Below are positions 32,101-40,320 of a DNA stretch of 64,000 nucleotides, piece after piece. The DNA comes from a virus, in the IMG/VR virus record IMGVR_UViG_3300042356_000801, positions 27,170-91,169 of that record; one strand, given 5' to 3'. How positions within the stretch are numbered: the first letter of the stretch is position 1; the number at the start of each line of letters is the position of its first letter. The notes under the pieces are model-generated. The model worked only from the letters and a program-made list of their open reading frames with translations, did not search any database and had not been told where the DNA came from. The position numbers and the translations under genes are program-made.

Positions 32101-35100
32101 CGCAAGCCAAAAACTACTGCTGAACGCAAAAAACGAGACAGGGTTAAGCCAAAGAAGTTCAATAGCCACAAAGGCAAGGATGGGGCACACACTTTTGCCA
32201 CACAAGAAAGAGCTCGCCTACTGGAAGGCGCAACAACAGCAGAAAAGATTGCTTTTGTTGAAATGGGCAGTGGTGAAACCGATGTAATAAACATGATGGC
32301 CGGCCATTCTGAAGGAATGGCTTCTGCACGAGCAATACAAAGAAGAAATACTCGCCTTAAAAAAAATGGCATCCTGCCTGATGGCCTCAATCAACACGAG
32401 GCTTCAGTAGAGGAACAAGTAGAAAACTTCTATATTCCACTTCTTGAGCTGATGGATAAATCTTCACTATCTCAGATGGTGGAAATGCACCTAGACGGTA
32501 ATGAGGATTCTGGACTATATATAGAAGACCTGCTTAGCGGTAATGCCCCAGAATTTACTATGGGTATAGGCACCGGAACCTTAGTAACAAACAAAACAGA
32601 TTTTTCTGACGGCAAGAAGATAGTAATCCGCGTGCCAGCAGGAAGCAGAGCTTTATTACCTGACTGGTCATATCGTTCCGACTCCGACGACGGAGAACAG
32701 AAGATAATGATTCCTCCTTCAAAGCTTCACCTTGTTGAGATTCGCGATGATGGAACTGTTGTTCTTGAAGTCGGCGAACAGATGGGAACAGAAGCAACGT
32801 TAAAAACTGCAATAGAAGAAATAGGTCCTGGAAACGGTGGAGCAGGAGATGTTGCCTATAGGACAGGTCTTCAGAAAAAACTAAACAAAGTTGTCGACAA
32901 AAGAATCACAGAGCGCCGCCGACAGGGGATGTTCGACCCCGATAGTAAGTCTCCAATTGAGGAAGAAAGATTCAGCACAACAGCAGACACTGCTGCAACT
33001 GGTGCTGGGTTTATGCCGGATAGGCCTCCTTCTGCTCCAAGTCGTGCCACCACCGATAGGGGCGACATAGGAACTGGCGACTACGATGACGATTTAAGCC
33101 CAGCTGAGCGCAGATTCCAAAGGGAAGAAAGAAACAGAAGAAGAGGAAACCCAAGACTTTCTTCTGGAGCTGATACTGAAAAACTTGTTTCAATATCTGG
33201 TCCGCAAGATGCTCGCAGGGTTATTGATAGCAACCTGCCAGCATCAGTTAGAACTGAAAAAGAAGCATATACCATTTTGACTGAACTTGCAAAAATGGCT
33301 AGGGAAGCCAAGGCAAAAGGGAAAGACGCTCCTAATTACGATTTTTGCAAAGTTTCTATTCCGGGAACAAACCTATTTTGCGGTGACTCTAAGGGAATTC
33401 CTAGAAAAAAAATGCCTCAGTTTAGTGGGAAGCCAACTCCTGGTTCACCAGCAGATTCAAGACCCAAAGATAAAGATGGCGGGGTCGACGGCACGCAAGA
33501 CTTTATTAAACACATGGAAGGACTGGGAGTAAAAGTCGAAGAAAAAGAAGTTCTTGCGTCAACGTTAAGAGCATCCCAGAATGAACTAGTTGGAGAAAAA
33601 GTCGCAGGGATGATGACCAATGAGAACTTTGACCCTGCAGGTGAACCAATTTTTGTTAGCCGAGATGGTTATGTTATTGACGGTCATCATAGATGGGCCG
33701 CCCAAGTTGGTCGAGACCTTGAAGACGGAAACCTTGGTGACCTTCCATTAAACGTAAAAGTTGTGGACATGGACATCTTGGAAGTTCTTGAAGAAGCAAA
33801 CAAATTTGCTCAAGAGTTTGGTATTGCTCCCAAAACAGCAGGAAACGACGCGGCCCAAAACAGGTTATCTTCTGGTGCCAAATGGGGGCAGATGCCTTCA
33901 AACAATCAACAACTTGCTCGCCTTCTTGAGCCATCAAATAATGATGGCTTCAACGAAATATACGGCCCTCCACAGACACGCCAAGAAAGAATCACCCAGA
34001 TGGCTGAGATGCAGTCAGAAGTGATGACTTCTCTGCGTGAAATGTTTGACAACGTTCCAGGAGCAGGAGATTCTCTTGGACTTGACCTGAACCACATAGA
34101 CCCATACCTTGTTGACTTCATTAAGAATTCTTCAGATGAAGAAATTTATGAACTTATTTCTCAATCCGCAAAAAACCTTCATGAGAGTTTTGACGCACGA
34201 CCACGAGTGCGCATGAGGCAAGACGAGCTTGATGGGTTTGCCGCTAGCGGCAGGTACGGAAGAGAAAAATCTTTTAATAACGAGCGTTTCTCTTCTGGTC
34301 TTGTAAAAAAGGGTATAAAAGCAAGGGCCAAAGAACGTGCCATAGAAATAATTGCCGACAGAATTGGCATGGATGAAGACTCACGCGAAGTGGCAGAGAT
34401 GGTGTTCAATACGGCCTCTGCACTCAAGTACGGCCCAGAAGCAGCACTTACTCGCTTGGCTATAGACCTCGGAAGAAGAGGAAGCAGAGAACTTGCAGAA
34501 AAAACCGTAGAAGAACTTGTTAAGCGAGGAAAAATAACCGACGAACAAGCAAAATCTATTCTTTCAAAACTGGACAAGGTTGCACCAGAAGGACTTCCAG
34601 AACCATTAAAGCGCGGTGTTGGAAGAGCAGCAAGAGCAACAGCAGATGCTATTGATACTCCAGAGAACAGAGAGCGCTTAGAAAATGCCCGTGAAGCAGT
34701 CGGAGAAGCCGCTGGAAGAGCGAGAGAAGCGGTTGGTGAAGGTGCCCGCAATATTGCTGAGCGTGGCCGTGAGAGGCTTAGGAAGCTCCGTGAAAGAGAC
34801 GATGCCGGAAGTCTACCTTCTGCACCGGAAGATGTACCGTTTGGTGATTTTGACCCAGCAGATGCTCCCGTAGGAAGACTTGCTAGCGGAAGAAGATTGG
34901 ATAGAAGAGTTTCTGGTTCGGATAATGGTCGCGAACGCATTATGGAAGGCGCAAACGTAACTCGCACCCGCCTAAGTAGTGGTGAGACGCCAAAGATAGA
35001 CAAGCCGAAGAAGCCAAGCAGGCCAAGAGACCCCGACAACGGACCAATGACTGGAAAGTTCATTGACATATTCCGTGGCGTTAAGTCATATCAAGAAATG

Positions 35101-37941
35101 CTTGACAGATATAACGAGCAAGAAGTTATTTTCTTTGACTACGAGACAACAGGTTTTAGCCCTACGGACGATAGGCCTGTTCAGATTGGTGCAGTAAAAA
35201 TGAAGGGCGGGAAAGTCGTTGAAAGATTCAATGTTTTTGTTAACCCCGAAAAAGAACTTAGCGACTGGTCAAAGGAAAATCTACTTAATGCTGACGGTAA
35301 ACCTCTAACCAACGACTGGTTATCAGGTCAATCTTCAGTCAACGAAGGCCACCAGCAGCTTATTGACTTCTTTGGCCCTGATGCCCTCCTTGGTGGACAG
35401 TACACGCCTTTTGACCTTGGCTTCCTTGAAGAGTCACTAAAGAACGCAGGAATTGAGTGGACCCCTGCTGGAGTCATAGACAGCAAGGCCCTTGCTGATG
35501 AACTTCTTCCAAGATGGACAGCAGATGGCGGAGATGGTCCTTTTGCTCTTAACCCAGATGGCACAAAGTACGCAACAAATAGCCTTGGACCGCTTTCTGA
35601 TTATCTTGAAGTCGAACTGACAGCATGGCATACAGCAGACGCAGACTCTGAAGCGTCAGCAATGATTGTCCAAAAGATACTTGAGCGTGCAGCAGAAAGA
35701 GAAGACACTCCAAAACATCTTCTTGATGTTGACAACCTTCCATCTGTTGTTGCTGAACGCAGGGCTAGACACAAGCTCGACATGGACAAGTACTTTGCCG
35801 ACCTAAAGCAGTACAAGGTTGACAATGAAGCATACGAAGCTTCTCAAACCGGAGAAAGACTTTCTTCGGGAGCAACCATGGATGACAAACTAGGGAAGAC
35901 TGTCGGTATTGACGAACTTCTTGCCGACCCAACAATGGCTGAAGAATTACGCAAAAGAAGCGCGGACATAAAAGCACTTTCTGACAGGGAAAGAGCACAA
36001 AGATTTACCGACCCTAACGACCCAGACTCTATCTATGTAATTCACTTTGGAGCGAGCCAATTAGAAGGCGGCCAAATAGACCCTGCTCGTTCGCGAGGGC
36101 AGGTGGGTTCAAACGTCCCTGCGGCAGGAAATACACGTTTGGTAAATGACCAGACAGCCAGATATATGGTTGGATTACGCAATACCGCAAGACGAGACCT
36201 GTCTATTCTGGAAGAAATAAAACGTCAAATGGAGACTGATGGAGTTGTTGACTTTGAGGCGATAGCAAGAACAGACCCGAAAGACTCCATGAGGGCGGGA
36301 AGAGCAAAAATATTGCTTGGTGTTAAACGTACTGACCGTGACTACGAGCGTTCAACGTTCACGCCTCCTTACTGGAACCCTGAAAATTTTGACGCTCAAA
36401 TCGCAAGCGAAAACAGAACCCTATCTAGTCTTGACAAGGTTGCCGACCAGTTAATTGCAGACGACTACCAGTACACGAGTACATACAGGGCTTCTGGATT
36501 ACGAGATTTACGGAGCTCTTACGGAGGGAGGTACGCAGAAGGCGGCTCTACAGAATGGGGCGACAACTCGCCGCGCTCGTCAACTACCGGTATTCACATA
36601 TTAAAAGTAAAAGTAGGCGACAACGCGATTGAGCAAAATAGCGTTGGAGAAACTCACCTTGTTGGTAAACACACCCCAGTTGCTTCACTTGTCGTGAGGG
36701 CAGATGATTATGATGATAATCCTGCTAATGACACATGGACCGGATGGATGGATATGGCGATTGAGGCCGACATCAAGAAAGGGTCAGGTGAGAGGCTTTC
36801 TTCCGGTGCAACAGGACGTTCCCCAGGACTAAAAACAAACCGCGACAGACCCATGAGTGAATACGGAATGGACTGGAAGCCTGAGTATTCAGATAAAGAG
36901 TGGGTCAAGCCAGCAAAAAATTGGGAAGGATGGGATGATGTCCCTGTTACTGAAGTTGACTTGTCTTCAGAAATCCGCCCAACAGAGTCACATCTTAAAG
37001 GTTCCTCTATAGACAAAGTCGTATCTGGAGAAGAAGCTTTCAGAGATGGCTACCATCCAAACGTAATCATAGATACCGATGGCAAGATGTACGTATCTGA
37101 CGGACATAACAGAGTTGCAATGCACCGCGCTCTTGGCAATGAAAAGATGACAGCAAGAGTTATCGACCTCCGTACACAAGATGCTCCATGGGGAGACAAG
37201 ACTCCGAATACAGCCGAAACAAGACTTTCTAGCGGAGAAGGCCCACGGTCAGGAAAGCCAAAACGAGCAAAAATGTACAAGGGCTACACATTAAACGAAC
37301 CAGCCAACCCAACTCCAAAACCAGGCGAATACCCAGACGACGTGGTGGAAGCAGCTACCAAGCAAAGGGCAAAAATAGCAGAGGTAGAAGCGGAAATCAC
37401 CAAGCTTCTTATTGACCTTGCCGACAAGAACAAAGCACAGATGGAAGGTCTTGACTTTAGGATGAAAGCCCTCAACTCGCTAATGCGCAAGATAGCCGCA
37501 GAAAAAGACAGCGAGCACGGTGGAGACGCACAAAAAGCAGCAGAAGCGATGTCTGACGTAGTTAGATACACAATGTCCTACGAGCCAGACGACTACGTTG
37601 CCGGCGTCAAGGACGTTATTGCTCAAATGCAAAAACTCGGGTATGACCTGAGGGTAAAAAATTACTGGGAAGCCGACGACCCGTATCAGGGAATCAACGT
37701 CGCGGCAATTCACCCTAACGGAACAAAATTTGAACTTCAGTTCCACACTCCTCAGTCTGTTGCCGATAAAGAGAAGATTCACGCAATCTACGAAGATTAC
37801 AGAACCGAAAAAGACTACCTAAAGCGTCTGGTTATGTACCGAAAAATGGTAAATTTAGCTAACAAGATTGGCGTCCCAATTCCACCAGATGAGCTTATGA
37901 AAATCGGCATCATCAAAACGCAACCATTTACACCGAGGTAA
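29188..37941 (+). CDS. Giant head polyprotein 2: zincin + ParB-like + exonuclease + RelA/SpoT-like modules
   Basis: A 2917-residue frame starting 17 bases after the previous stop. The N-terminal 1300 residues contain an R-C-P-P-G-T-P with F-T-D and S-N-C-F-G segment near 250, a zincin (H-E-I-A-H at 574-578), and long charged coiled coils. From 1323 onward the same boundary motif appears, with Arg at 1323, 1559, 1700, 1928, 2224, 2536 and 2679, plus a variant RLASG at 1897. Modules between sites include a ParB-like domain (D-G-H-H-R at 1498-1502), a DEDDh exonuclease (D1984, E1986, H2148, D2153), a second ParB-like domain (D-G-H-N-R at 2638-2642) and a RelA/SpoT-like C-terminus. Most other modules are unrecognised. 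Sharing the motif with the protease-bearing ORF suggests both are processed by the same enzyme; this is inferred. Confidence 0.9.
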   Translation: MTGTFKTKTRVYTSPEFFTPITGRKSFTDAAIDFRRGLIENSSMAVLNADLSVKAAMGAGLSASASSIGQSSQGTSPNTDGKKRVNKGGVPGMVEDERGFRYMPDATWGPDKVLKLFPSPEERQSSNKVPNFGFVDREPIFTPQQFVEQMEKKPKIRMSKYKINTRTGEPIEDTEVEFDRMRFGKTFKVNPDISNEIEEDISDETSGEMQEKSLGSTLKQRMPGATIAGRAAARFGVIMDELGKMRCPPGTPAANQFTDMTGSNCFGITPGNMISEAINLAQRLIPSDDSRRTDGFTRGVANFFFDMENGIFGNNVWYHPDGTRMKHGEWRKFREANGVARNERWMVNGVERVYAEIDAQEARLTDLYQKLDIDTRDSRKATNEHLYEAFEKLEQSGVITAKIEGRPTEADVEAMMTSRLKNTDAHWNTRSNEEKALFLKIEIQRYRELERAHLEAFLDEVIKNPEHMKSIRAVRMHPTGKDRASYGIDGIDRRTNMPYGSINIDIPKSMEFEDSLLPALSPDERLRIWAEGGMSEALRSSTVKDFLVNSNAYAGQMIAMVDGGRGLGRHDMKHEIAHSIQAAAIFEHMKRELDARGSLVMNTKNGPKTITSVAELDNDMLAALMINENYMGIDLDSLKSLRSRGDIVALLGGKYIDDVDNQYDGKRRAAEIGAEIWALRSAGLIFGDDVDAALEYMDDVASGKITADRTVADSVLTRRVYDDHLDGTRRVREAREAREAAEEAARLAESADTPDEEFFDADTRAAEDRMSDAREAYALEKRAEVKTTKEQAKTMTEEEMIDFLSYSTEGSDALTEMLDAAGEAGEEPDWMSVMDRDTLDAQSKSVIDEWVKRFTVRRSPEALEKLLNMVDDKRESRGTLSPEKIEERRHREYLEGATERAKDLDLEDLVEFSSNWEELASSEGIEAPERTRRKEARDMYRDEYIKRRTEGPDSVSREDARKEFNAKLKELRKPKTTAERKKRDRVKPKKFNSHKGKDGAHTFATQERARLLEGATTAEKIAFVEMGSGETDVINMMAGHSEGMASARAIQRRNTRLKKNGILPDGLNQHEASVEEQVENFYIPLLELMDKSSLSQMVEMHLDGNEDSGLYIEDLLSGNAPEFTMGIGTGTLVTNKTDFSDGKKIVIRVPAGSRALLPDWSYRSDSDDGEQKIMIPPSKLHLVEIRDDGTVVLEVGEQMGTEATLKTAIEEIGPGNGGAGDVAYRTGLQKKLNKVVDKRITERRRQGMFDPDSKSPIEEERFSTTADTAATGAGFMPDRPPSAPSRATTDRGDIGTGDYDDDLSPAERRFQREERNRRRGNPRLSSGADTEKLVSISGPQDARRVIDSNLPASVRTEKEAYTILTELAKMAREAKAKGKDAPNYDFCKVSIPGTNLFCGDSKGIPRKKMPQFSGKPTPGSPADSRPKDKDGGVDGTQDFIKHMEGLGVKVEEKEVLASTLRASQNELVGEKVAGMMTNENFDPAGEPIFVSRDGYVIDGHHRWAAQVGRDLEDGNLGDLPLNVKVVDMDILEVLEEANKFAQEFGIAPKTAGNDAAQNRLSSGAKWGQMPSNNQQLARLLEPSNNDGFNEIYGPPQTRQERITQMAEMQSEVMTSLREMFDNVPGAGDSLGLDLNHIDPYLVDFIKNSSDEEIYELISQSAKNLHESFDARPRVRMRQDELDGFAASGRYGREKSFNNERFSSGLVKKGIKARAKERAIEIIADRIGMDEDSREVAEMVFNTASALKYGPEAALTRLAIDLGRRGSRELAEKTVEELVKRGKITDEQAKSILSKLDKVAPEGLPEPLKRGVGRAARATADAIDTPENRERLENAREAVGEAAGRAREAVGEGARNIAERGRERLRKLRERDDAGSLPSAPEDVPFGDFDPADAPVGRLASGRRLDRRVSGSDNGRERIMEGANVTRTRLSSGETPKIDKPKKPSRPRDPDNGPMTGKFIDIFRGVKSYQEMLDRYNEQEVIFFDYETTGFSPTDDRPVQIGAVKMKGGKVVERFNVFVNPEKELSDWSKENLLNADGKPLTNDWLSGQSSVNEGHQQLIDFFGPDALLGGQYTPFDLGFLEESLKNAGIEWTPAGVIDSKALADELLPRWTADGGDGPFALNPDGTKYATNSLGPLSDYLEVELTAWHTADADSEASAMIVQKILERAAEREDTPKHLLDVDNLPSVVAERRARHKLDMDKYFADLKQYKVDNEAYEASQTGERLSSGATMDDKLGKTVGIDELLADPTMAEELRKRSADIKALSDRERAQRFTDPNDPDSIYVIHFGASQLEGGQIDPARSRGQVGSNVPAAGNTRLVNDQTARYMVGLRNTARRDLSILEEIKRQMETDGVVDFEAIARTDPKDSMRAGRAKILLGVKRTDRDYERSTFTPPYWNPENFDAQIASENRTLSSLDKVADQLIADDYQYTSTYRASGLRDLRSSYGGRYAEGGSTEWGDNSPRSSTTGIHILKVKVGDNAIEQNSVGETHLVGKHTPVASLVVRADDYDDNPANDTWTGWMDMAIEADIKKGSGERLSSGATGRSPGLKTNRDRPMSEYGMDWKPEYSDKEWVKPAKNWEGWDDVPVTEVDLSSEIRPTESHLKGSSIDKVVSGEEAFRDGYHPNVIIDTDGKMYVSDGHNRVAMHRALGNEKMTARVIDLRTQDAPWGDKTPNTAETRLSSGEGPRSGKPKRAKMYKGYTLNEPANPTPKPGEYPDDVVEAATKQRAKIAEVEAEITKLLIDLADKNKAQMEGLDFRMKALNSLMRKIAAEKDSEHGGDAQKAAEAMSDVVRYTMSYEPDDYVAGVKDVIAQMQKLGYDLRVKNYWEADDPYQGINVAAIHPNGTKFELQFHTPQSVADKEKIHAIYEDYRTEKDYLKRLVMYRKMVNLANKIGVPIPPDELMKIGIIKTQPFTPR
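30850..31230 (+). other. Zincin-like metallopeptidase domain in polyprotein 2
   Basis: H-E-I-A-H at residues 574-578 gives two zinc ligands and the catalytic Glu. A downstream R-A-A-E-I-G-A-E-I-W helix near 672 can supply the third ligand. It lies upstream of the first RLSSG site. Confidence 0.65.
33480..33800 (+). other. ParB-like domain 1 in polyprotein 2
   Basis: Between RLSSG at 33154 and 33862. Y-V-I-D-G-H-H-R-W-A-A is the ParB/Srx phosphate-binding motif, preceded by P-I-F-V-S-R-D-G and an L-R-A-S-Q-N-E-L segment. Confidence 0.75.
35110..35700 (+). other. DEDDh 3-5 exonuclease domain in polyprotein 2
   Basis: Between RLSSG at 34969 and 35857. Exo I is F-F-D-Y-E-T-T-G, exo II is G-G-Q-Y-T-P-F-D-L-G-F, and exo III is A-W-H-T-A-D-A-D-S. 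All four acidic residues and the His are present, so a DnaQ-like activity is expected. Confidence 0.85.
36960..37180 (+). other. ParB-like domain 2 in polyprotein 2
   Basis: Between RLSSG at 36793 and 37222. M-Y-V-S-D-G-H-N-R-V-A-M is the diagnostic motif, preceded by P-N-V-I-I-D-T-D-G and followed by M-T-A-R-V-I-D. Confidence 0.7.
37320..37938 (+). other. RelA/SpoT-like C-terminal domain of polyprotein 2
   Basis: The last 200 residues carry Y-Q-G-I-N-V, F-E-L-Q-F-H-T-P-Q-S and H-A-I-Y-E-D-Y-R in the order found in RelA/SpoT-type nucleotidyltransferase domains of phage-encoded and toxin proteins. The upstream helical segment fits. I could not verify every catalytic residue. Confidence 0.5.
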
Positions 37942-37943
37942 TC

Positions 37944-38192
37944 ATGAAAAACAGATTTTTTACAAAAGGCGAAAACGTTAAATTATTTCTACTGTCCATA
38001 GACGAGGGAAAAGAAGAGCTTCGTGAGTGTTTTCTTTCAAATGGCAAATGGGAAGACACATCAGACTTGATGAAAATAATGATTGACGGCTTCAATGGGA
38101 TAGAGGAAATAGACGAAAAAACAGCGTCCGAACTCTACAAGGACAAAGGCTTTGATGAAGCCATGTCTAAATTTGGTGGTTCCGATGGCTGA
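37944..38192 (+). CDS. Hypothetical small acidic protein
   Basis: An 82-residue acidic protein starting two bases after the stop of the second giant ORF, with a GAGGTAATC spacer as ribosome-binding site. It is helical, with many Lys/Glu pairs, and has no recognised motif. It overlaps the next gene by eight bases, so it belongs to the head operon. Function unknown. Confidence 0.6.
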   Translation: MKNRFFTKGENVKLFLLSIDEGKEELRECFLSNGKWEDTSDLMKIMIDGFNGIEEIDEKTASELYKDKGFDEAMSKFGGSDG

Positions 38193-39204
38193 CGAAAAAC
38201 CAAAAGAAGAAGAAGCACCAAAGAGGGTTGCTGACGCTGCAAGGCGTGCTTATGAAACACGCATAGGCATAGAGCCTGGAGTCGATGATTCTTTTAGACC
38301 CGTAAGCGGATACCTAGTGAACAGGTCGCAAGACGCCAAAAGAAGGGCGATGCTCAAAAGCAACGTTCCAGAAGGTATGGCTGCGCCGTTTGAGACTTCT
38401 GAAGCAGACCCAGCGGGAACAGACTTGTTGGTTCAGGGCGAAATAGAAGTGATTCTTAAGCCTGGAGTAGCCAAAAGAACTTCATACACAAGAGGCGATG
38501 CCGTGTCTACCGGCGGCAGGGCTGTGTCGATGAACTCGGACCAACAAGAAGACATACTTAACGCCATCATTCATGACGATGGTCCTAATGCTAAAAAGAC
38601 CATGGCAAGAACAATGCTTGGTCTTCTTAAAGCATCCCTGGATGATGATTACTCGGGGGTTAATGCCCTTCCGGATTCTAAAGGGAGACTAACCCCTGTT
38701 GATAAAGATGACCCATCTGCAAACGAAAGACGCAACGAGTCCTACGAGGCGATGATTCTTGGTGGGTTTGACGCAGAAGACGTAGAAGGAATTCACTTTC
38801 CTTATTCAAAAATACAGAAATTAGCCGAAGACGAAAATGTTACTGATTTTATAAATAACAACTTCATTTCTTCACGCCTTAAAAAACTGAACAACAGCGC
38901 GGAGTCGGCCAGGATATTCTCAAGCCTACCCTCGGCATCAGAGATGAAAACTGAATCTATAACAGCCTTGAAGGAATTTAGGGCGGCCAAGAAGATGAAA
39001 AAGATGTACGAAGGAATTGGTGTCGATTACATAAAAATATCGCACCCCAAAGGCATCAACATTGAAGACCCACGGACATACGACAGAAACGCTTCTCCAC
39101 TTGCTGACGTAGAGTCAATACTTAAGGCAAAAATAACAAAAGAGATAGACGAAGAAATACAAAAGTTGTTTAATAAAAAATCCGGCATGAAGGAAGAAAA
39201 GTAA
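38185..39204 (+). CDS. Hypothetical head-region protein
   Basis: A 339-residue charged protein. I take ATG 38185 (MADEKPKEEE), which overlaps the previous gene by eight bases; an in-frame ATG at 38152 would overlap more. The N-terminal 60 residues are low-complexity and charged. The middle has D-S-F-R-P-V-S-G-Y-L-V and a Q-Q-E-D-I-L segment. The C-terminal third is helical and Lys-rich. No catalytic motif. Its stop is coupled to the next start (TAATG). Probably a virion or assembly component given its place between portal and capsid genes. Confidence 0.6.
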   Translation: MADEKPKEEEAPKRVADAARRAYETRIGIEPGVDDSFRPVSGYLVNRSQDAKRRAMLKSNVPEGMAAPFETSEADPAGTDLLVQGEIEVILKPGVAKRTSYTRGDAVSTGGRAVSMNSDQQEDILNAIIHDDGPNAKKTMARTMLGLLKASLDDDYSGVNALPDSKGRLTPVDKDDPSANERRNESYEAMILGGFDAEDVEGIHFPYSKIQKLAEDENVTDFINNNFISSRLKKLNNSAESARIFSSLPSASEMKTESITALKEFRAAKKMKKMYEGIGVDYIKISHPKGINIEDPRTYDRNASPLADVESILKAKITKEIDEEIQKLFNKKSGMKEEK

Positions 39205-39644
39205 TGGGGGCAGTACTCGTAGGGACGGCTGGCGACAAGAAGCTATATTACGTTGTCGACTCAAAGGATTCACTCAAAGACGGGATAATTGAAGACCCTG
39301 ATGGCTCAACCCACGAGGTTTCCTTTTTTTCTTACATAGGAAAGACAACGAACATAAGACCTTTGAGAGCCTCGGAGTTTCACAAATTTTTATGGGATGA
39401 GCCTGAAGAAAAAGATAAAAGAAAATGGATGGAAATTTTTATCCAAAAACTTGACGACCCCGACAAGAACCTAATGGAAGGTGTCGCTGTTCAGGATTCA
39501 ACAGGTAAAGCCAGAAAAAAGAAAACAAAGGTTGACACTAAGGTTAATGCTTTTATTAACAATAATCGCGTTAGCAATTCTTCTGGTCTTCAGTTTTCGA
39601 CTAAAATGGTAGTATCTGATAGCAAACGCGCGCAAAAGAATTAA
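39204..39644 (+). CDS. Hypothetical protein
   Basis: A 146-residue protein with an N-terminal beta segment (A-V-L-V-G-T-A-G-D-K-K-L-Y-Y-V-V) and a basic C-terminus rich in Lys (K-A-R-K-K-K-T-K). Start and upstream stop share bases. No family recognised. It contains an N-S-S-G-L-Q-F sequence that only faintly resembles the giant-ORF motif, so I do not count it as a site. Confidence 0.55.
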   Translation: MGAVLVGTAGDKKLYYVVDSKDSLKDGIIEDPDGSTHEVSFFSYIGKTTNIRPLRASEFHKFLWDEPEEKDKRKWMEIFIQKLDDPDKNLMEGVAVQDSTGKARKKKTKVDTKVNAFINNNRVSNSSGLQFSTKMVVSDSKRAQKN

Positions 39645-39657
39645 GCAGGACTAGAAA

Positions 39658-40317
39658 ATGTCAAGAGAATACTCTGAAAAAGCTGCCGGGGAAGGACTAC
39701 TCCCTGACTTTTTGCCACAAGAGAACGTAACCGGAGACATACTCAAGGGCCGTGGTCCACGCCGTGGCAACCTTGAGCGCCTGCTGCGCTACTGGAGACC
39801 TATCATGAAAAAACCGGGCGGTTTTACCCGTTGCCGAGTCATTTTGGCAAACCATCCAGAGATGTACCCACTTGAGCGTATTTGCGCATGGTTGCATCAC
39901 GAGACTACCGGTCTGTGGCCAAACGAAGGCTGTCATCATCCAGGCATGAAAAACTGCAAGGGCAAGCTGAAGAAGTTAATGACAACCGATAAGGCTTTTC
40001 GTAAAAAACTTAACAATCTTGACAACGTCCGTATCCCTGGAGGAAAGGGAAAGAAGTCTGCGATGGTTGATGACGACATGGACGAGTTCTACAGCATGCA
40101 CGACCACACAAAGATAGGCGAAGACAATCCGGTTGTTACTGAAGAAGACATGCTTCATGCAATGAAGGTTCTTTCTGACTTTGTTGAAATGGAAAAAGGC
40201 TTCGCTGAATATCTGCGCGACGAGAAAAACTGGGAAATCGAAGGAGAAGACTTGAACGGCTACACAAAGACGCTTCCATTTTCTTCTGTCGAAAGAAAGA
40301 GCGATTGCTGCGGATAA
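39658..40317 (+). CDS. Conserved actinophage protein (RYWRP motif)
   Basis: A 219-residue protein with a strongly conserved-looking core: R-L-L-R-Y-W-R-P-I-M-K-K-P-G-G-F near residue 42, then R-I-C-A-W-L-H-H-E-T-T-G-x-W-P-N-E-G. Proteins with this core are common beside capsid genes in actinophages, where their function is still unassigned. Cys and His residues (C-A-W-L-H-H, G-C-H-H-P-G-M-K-N-C) could bind a metal. The C-terminal 60 residues are acidic and end in C-C-G. A good spacing to the previous stop and an AGGACT-type site support the ATG. Confidence 0.7.
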   Translation: MSREYSEKAAGEGLLPDFLPQENVTGDILKGRGPRRGNLERLLRYWRPIMKKPGGFTRCRVILANHPEMYPLERICAWLHHETTGLWPNEGCHHPGMKNCKGKLKKLMTTDKAFRKKLNNLDNVRIPGGKGKKSAMVDDDMDEFYSMHDHTKIGEDNPVVTEEDMLHAMKVLSDFVEMEKGFAEYLRDEKNWEIEGEDLNGYTKTLPFSSVERKSDCCG

Positions 40318-40320
40318 GTA

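Larger units (their letters stand above)
33154..37236 (+). repeat. Array of R-[LF]-S-S-G motifs in polyprotein 2
   Basis: Motif codons start at 33154, 33862, 34285, 34969, 35857, 36793 and 37222, with RLASG at 34876. The Ser codons vary (TCT TCT, AGT AGT, TCT AGC), so the motif is conserved at protein level. Proposed cleavage sites. Confidence 0.75.

Noticed and set aside
34179-35069. 296-codon open frame on the minus strand inside polyprotein 2
   Set aside because: It is an antisense shadow of the coding strand, with Ser/Leu/Pro-rich composition and no ribosome-binding site; the plus-strand frame is continuous and carries the motif array.
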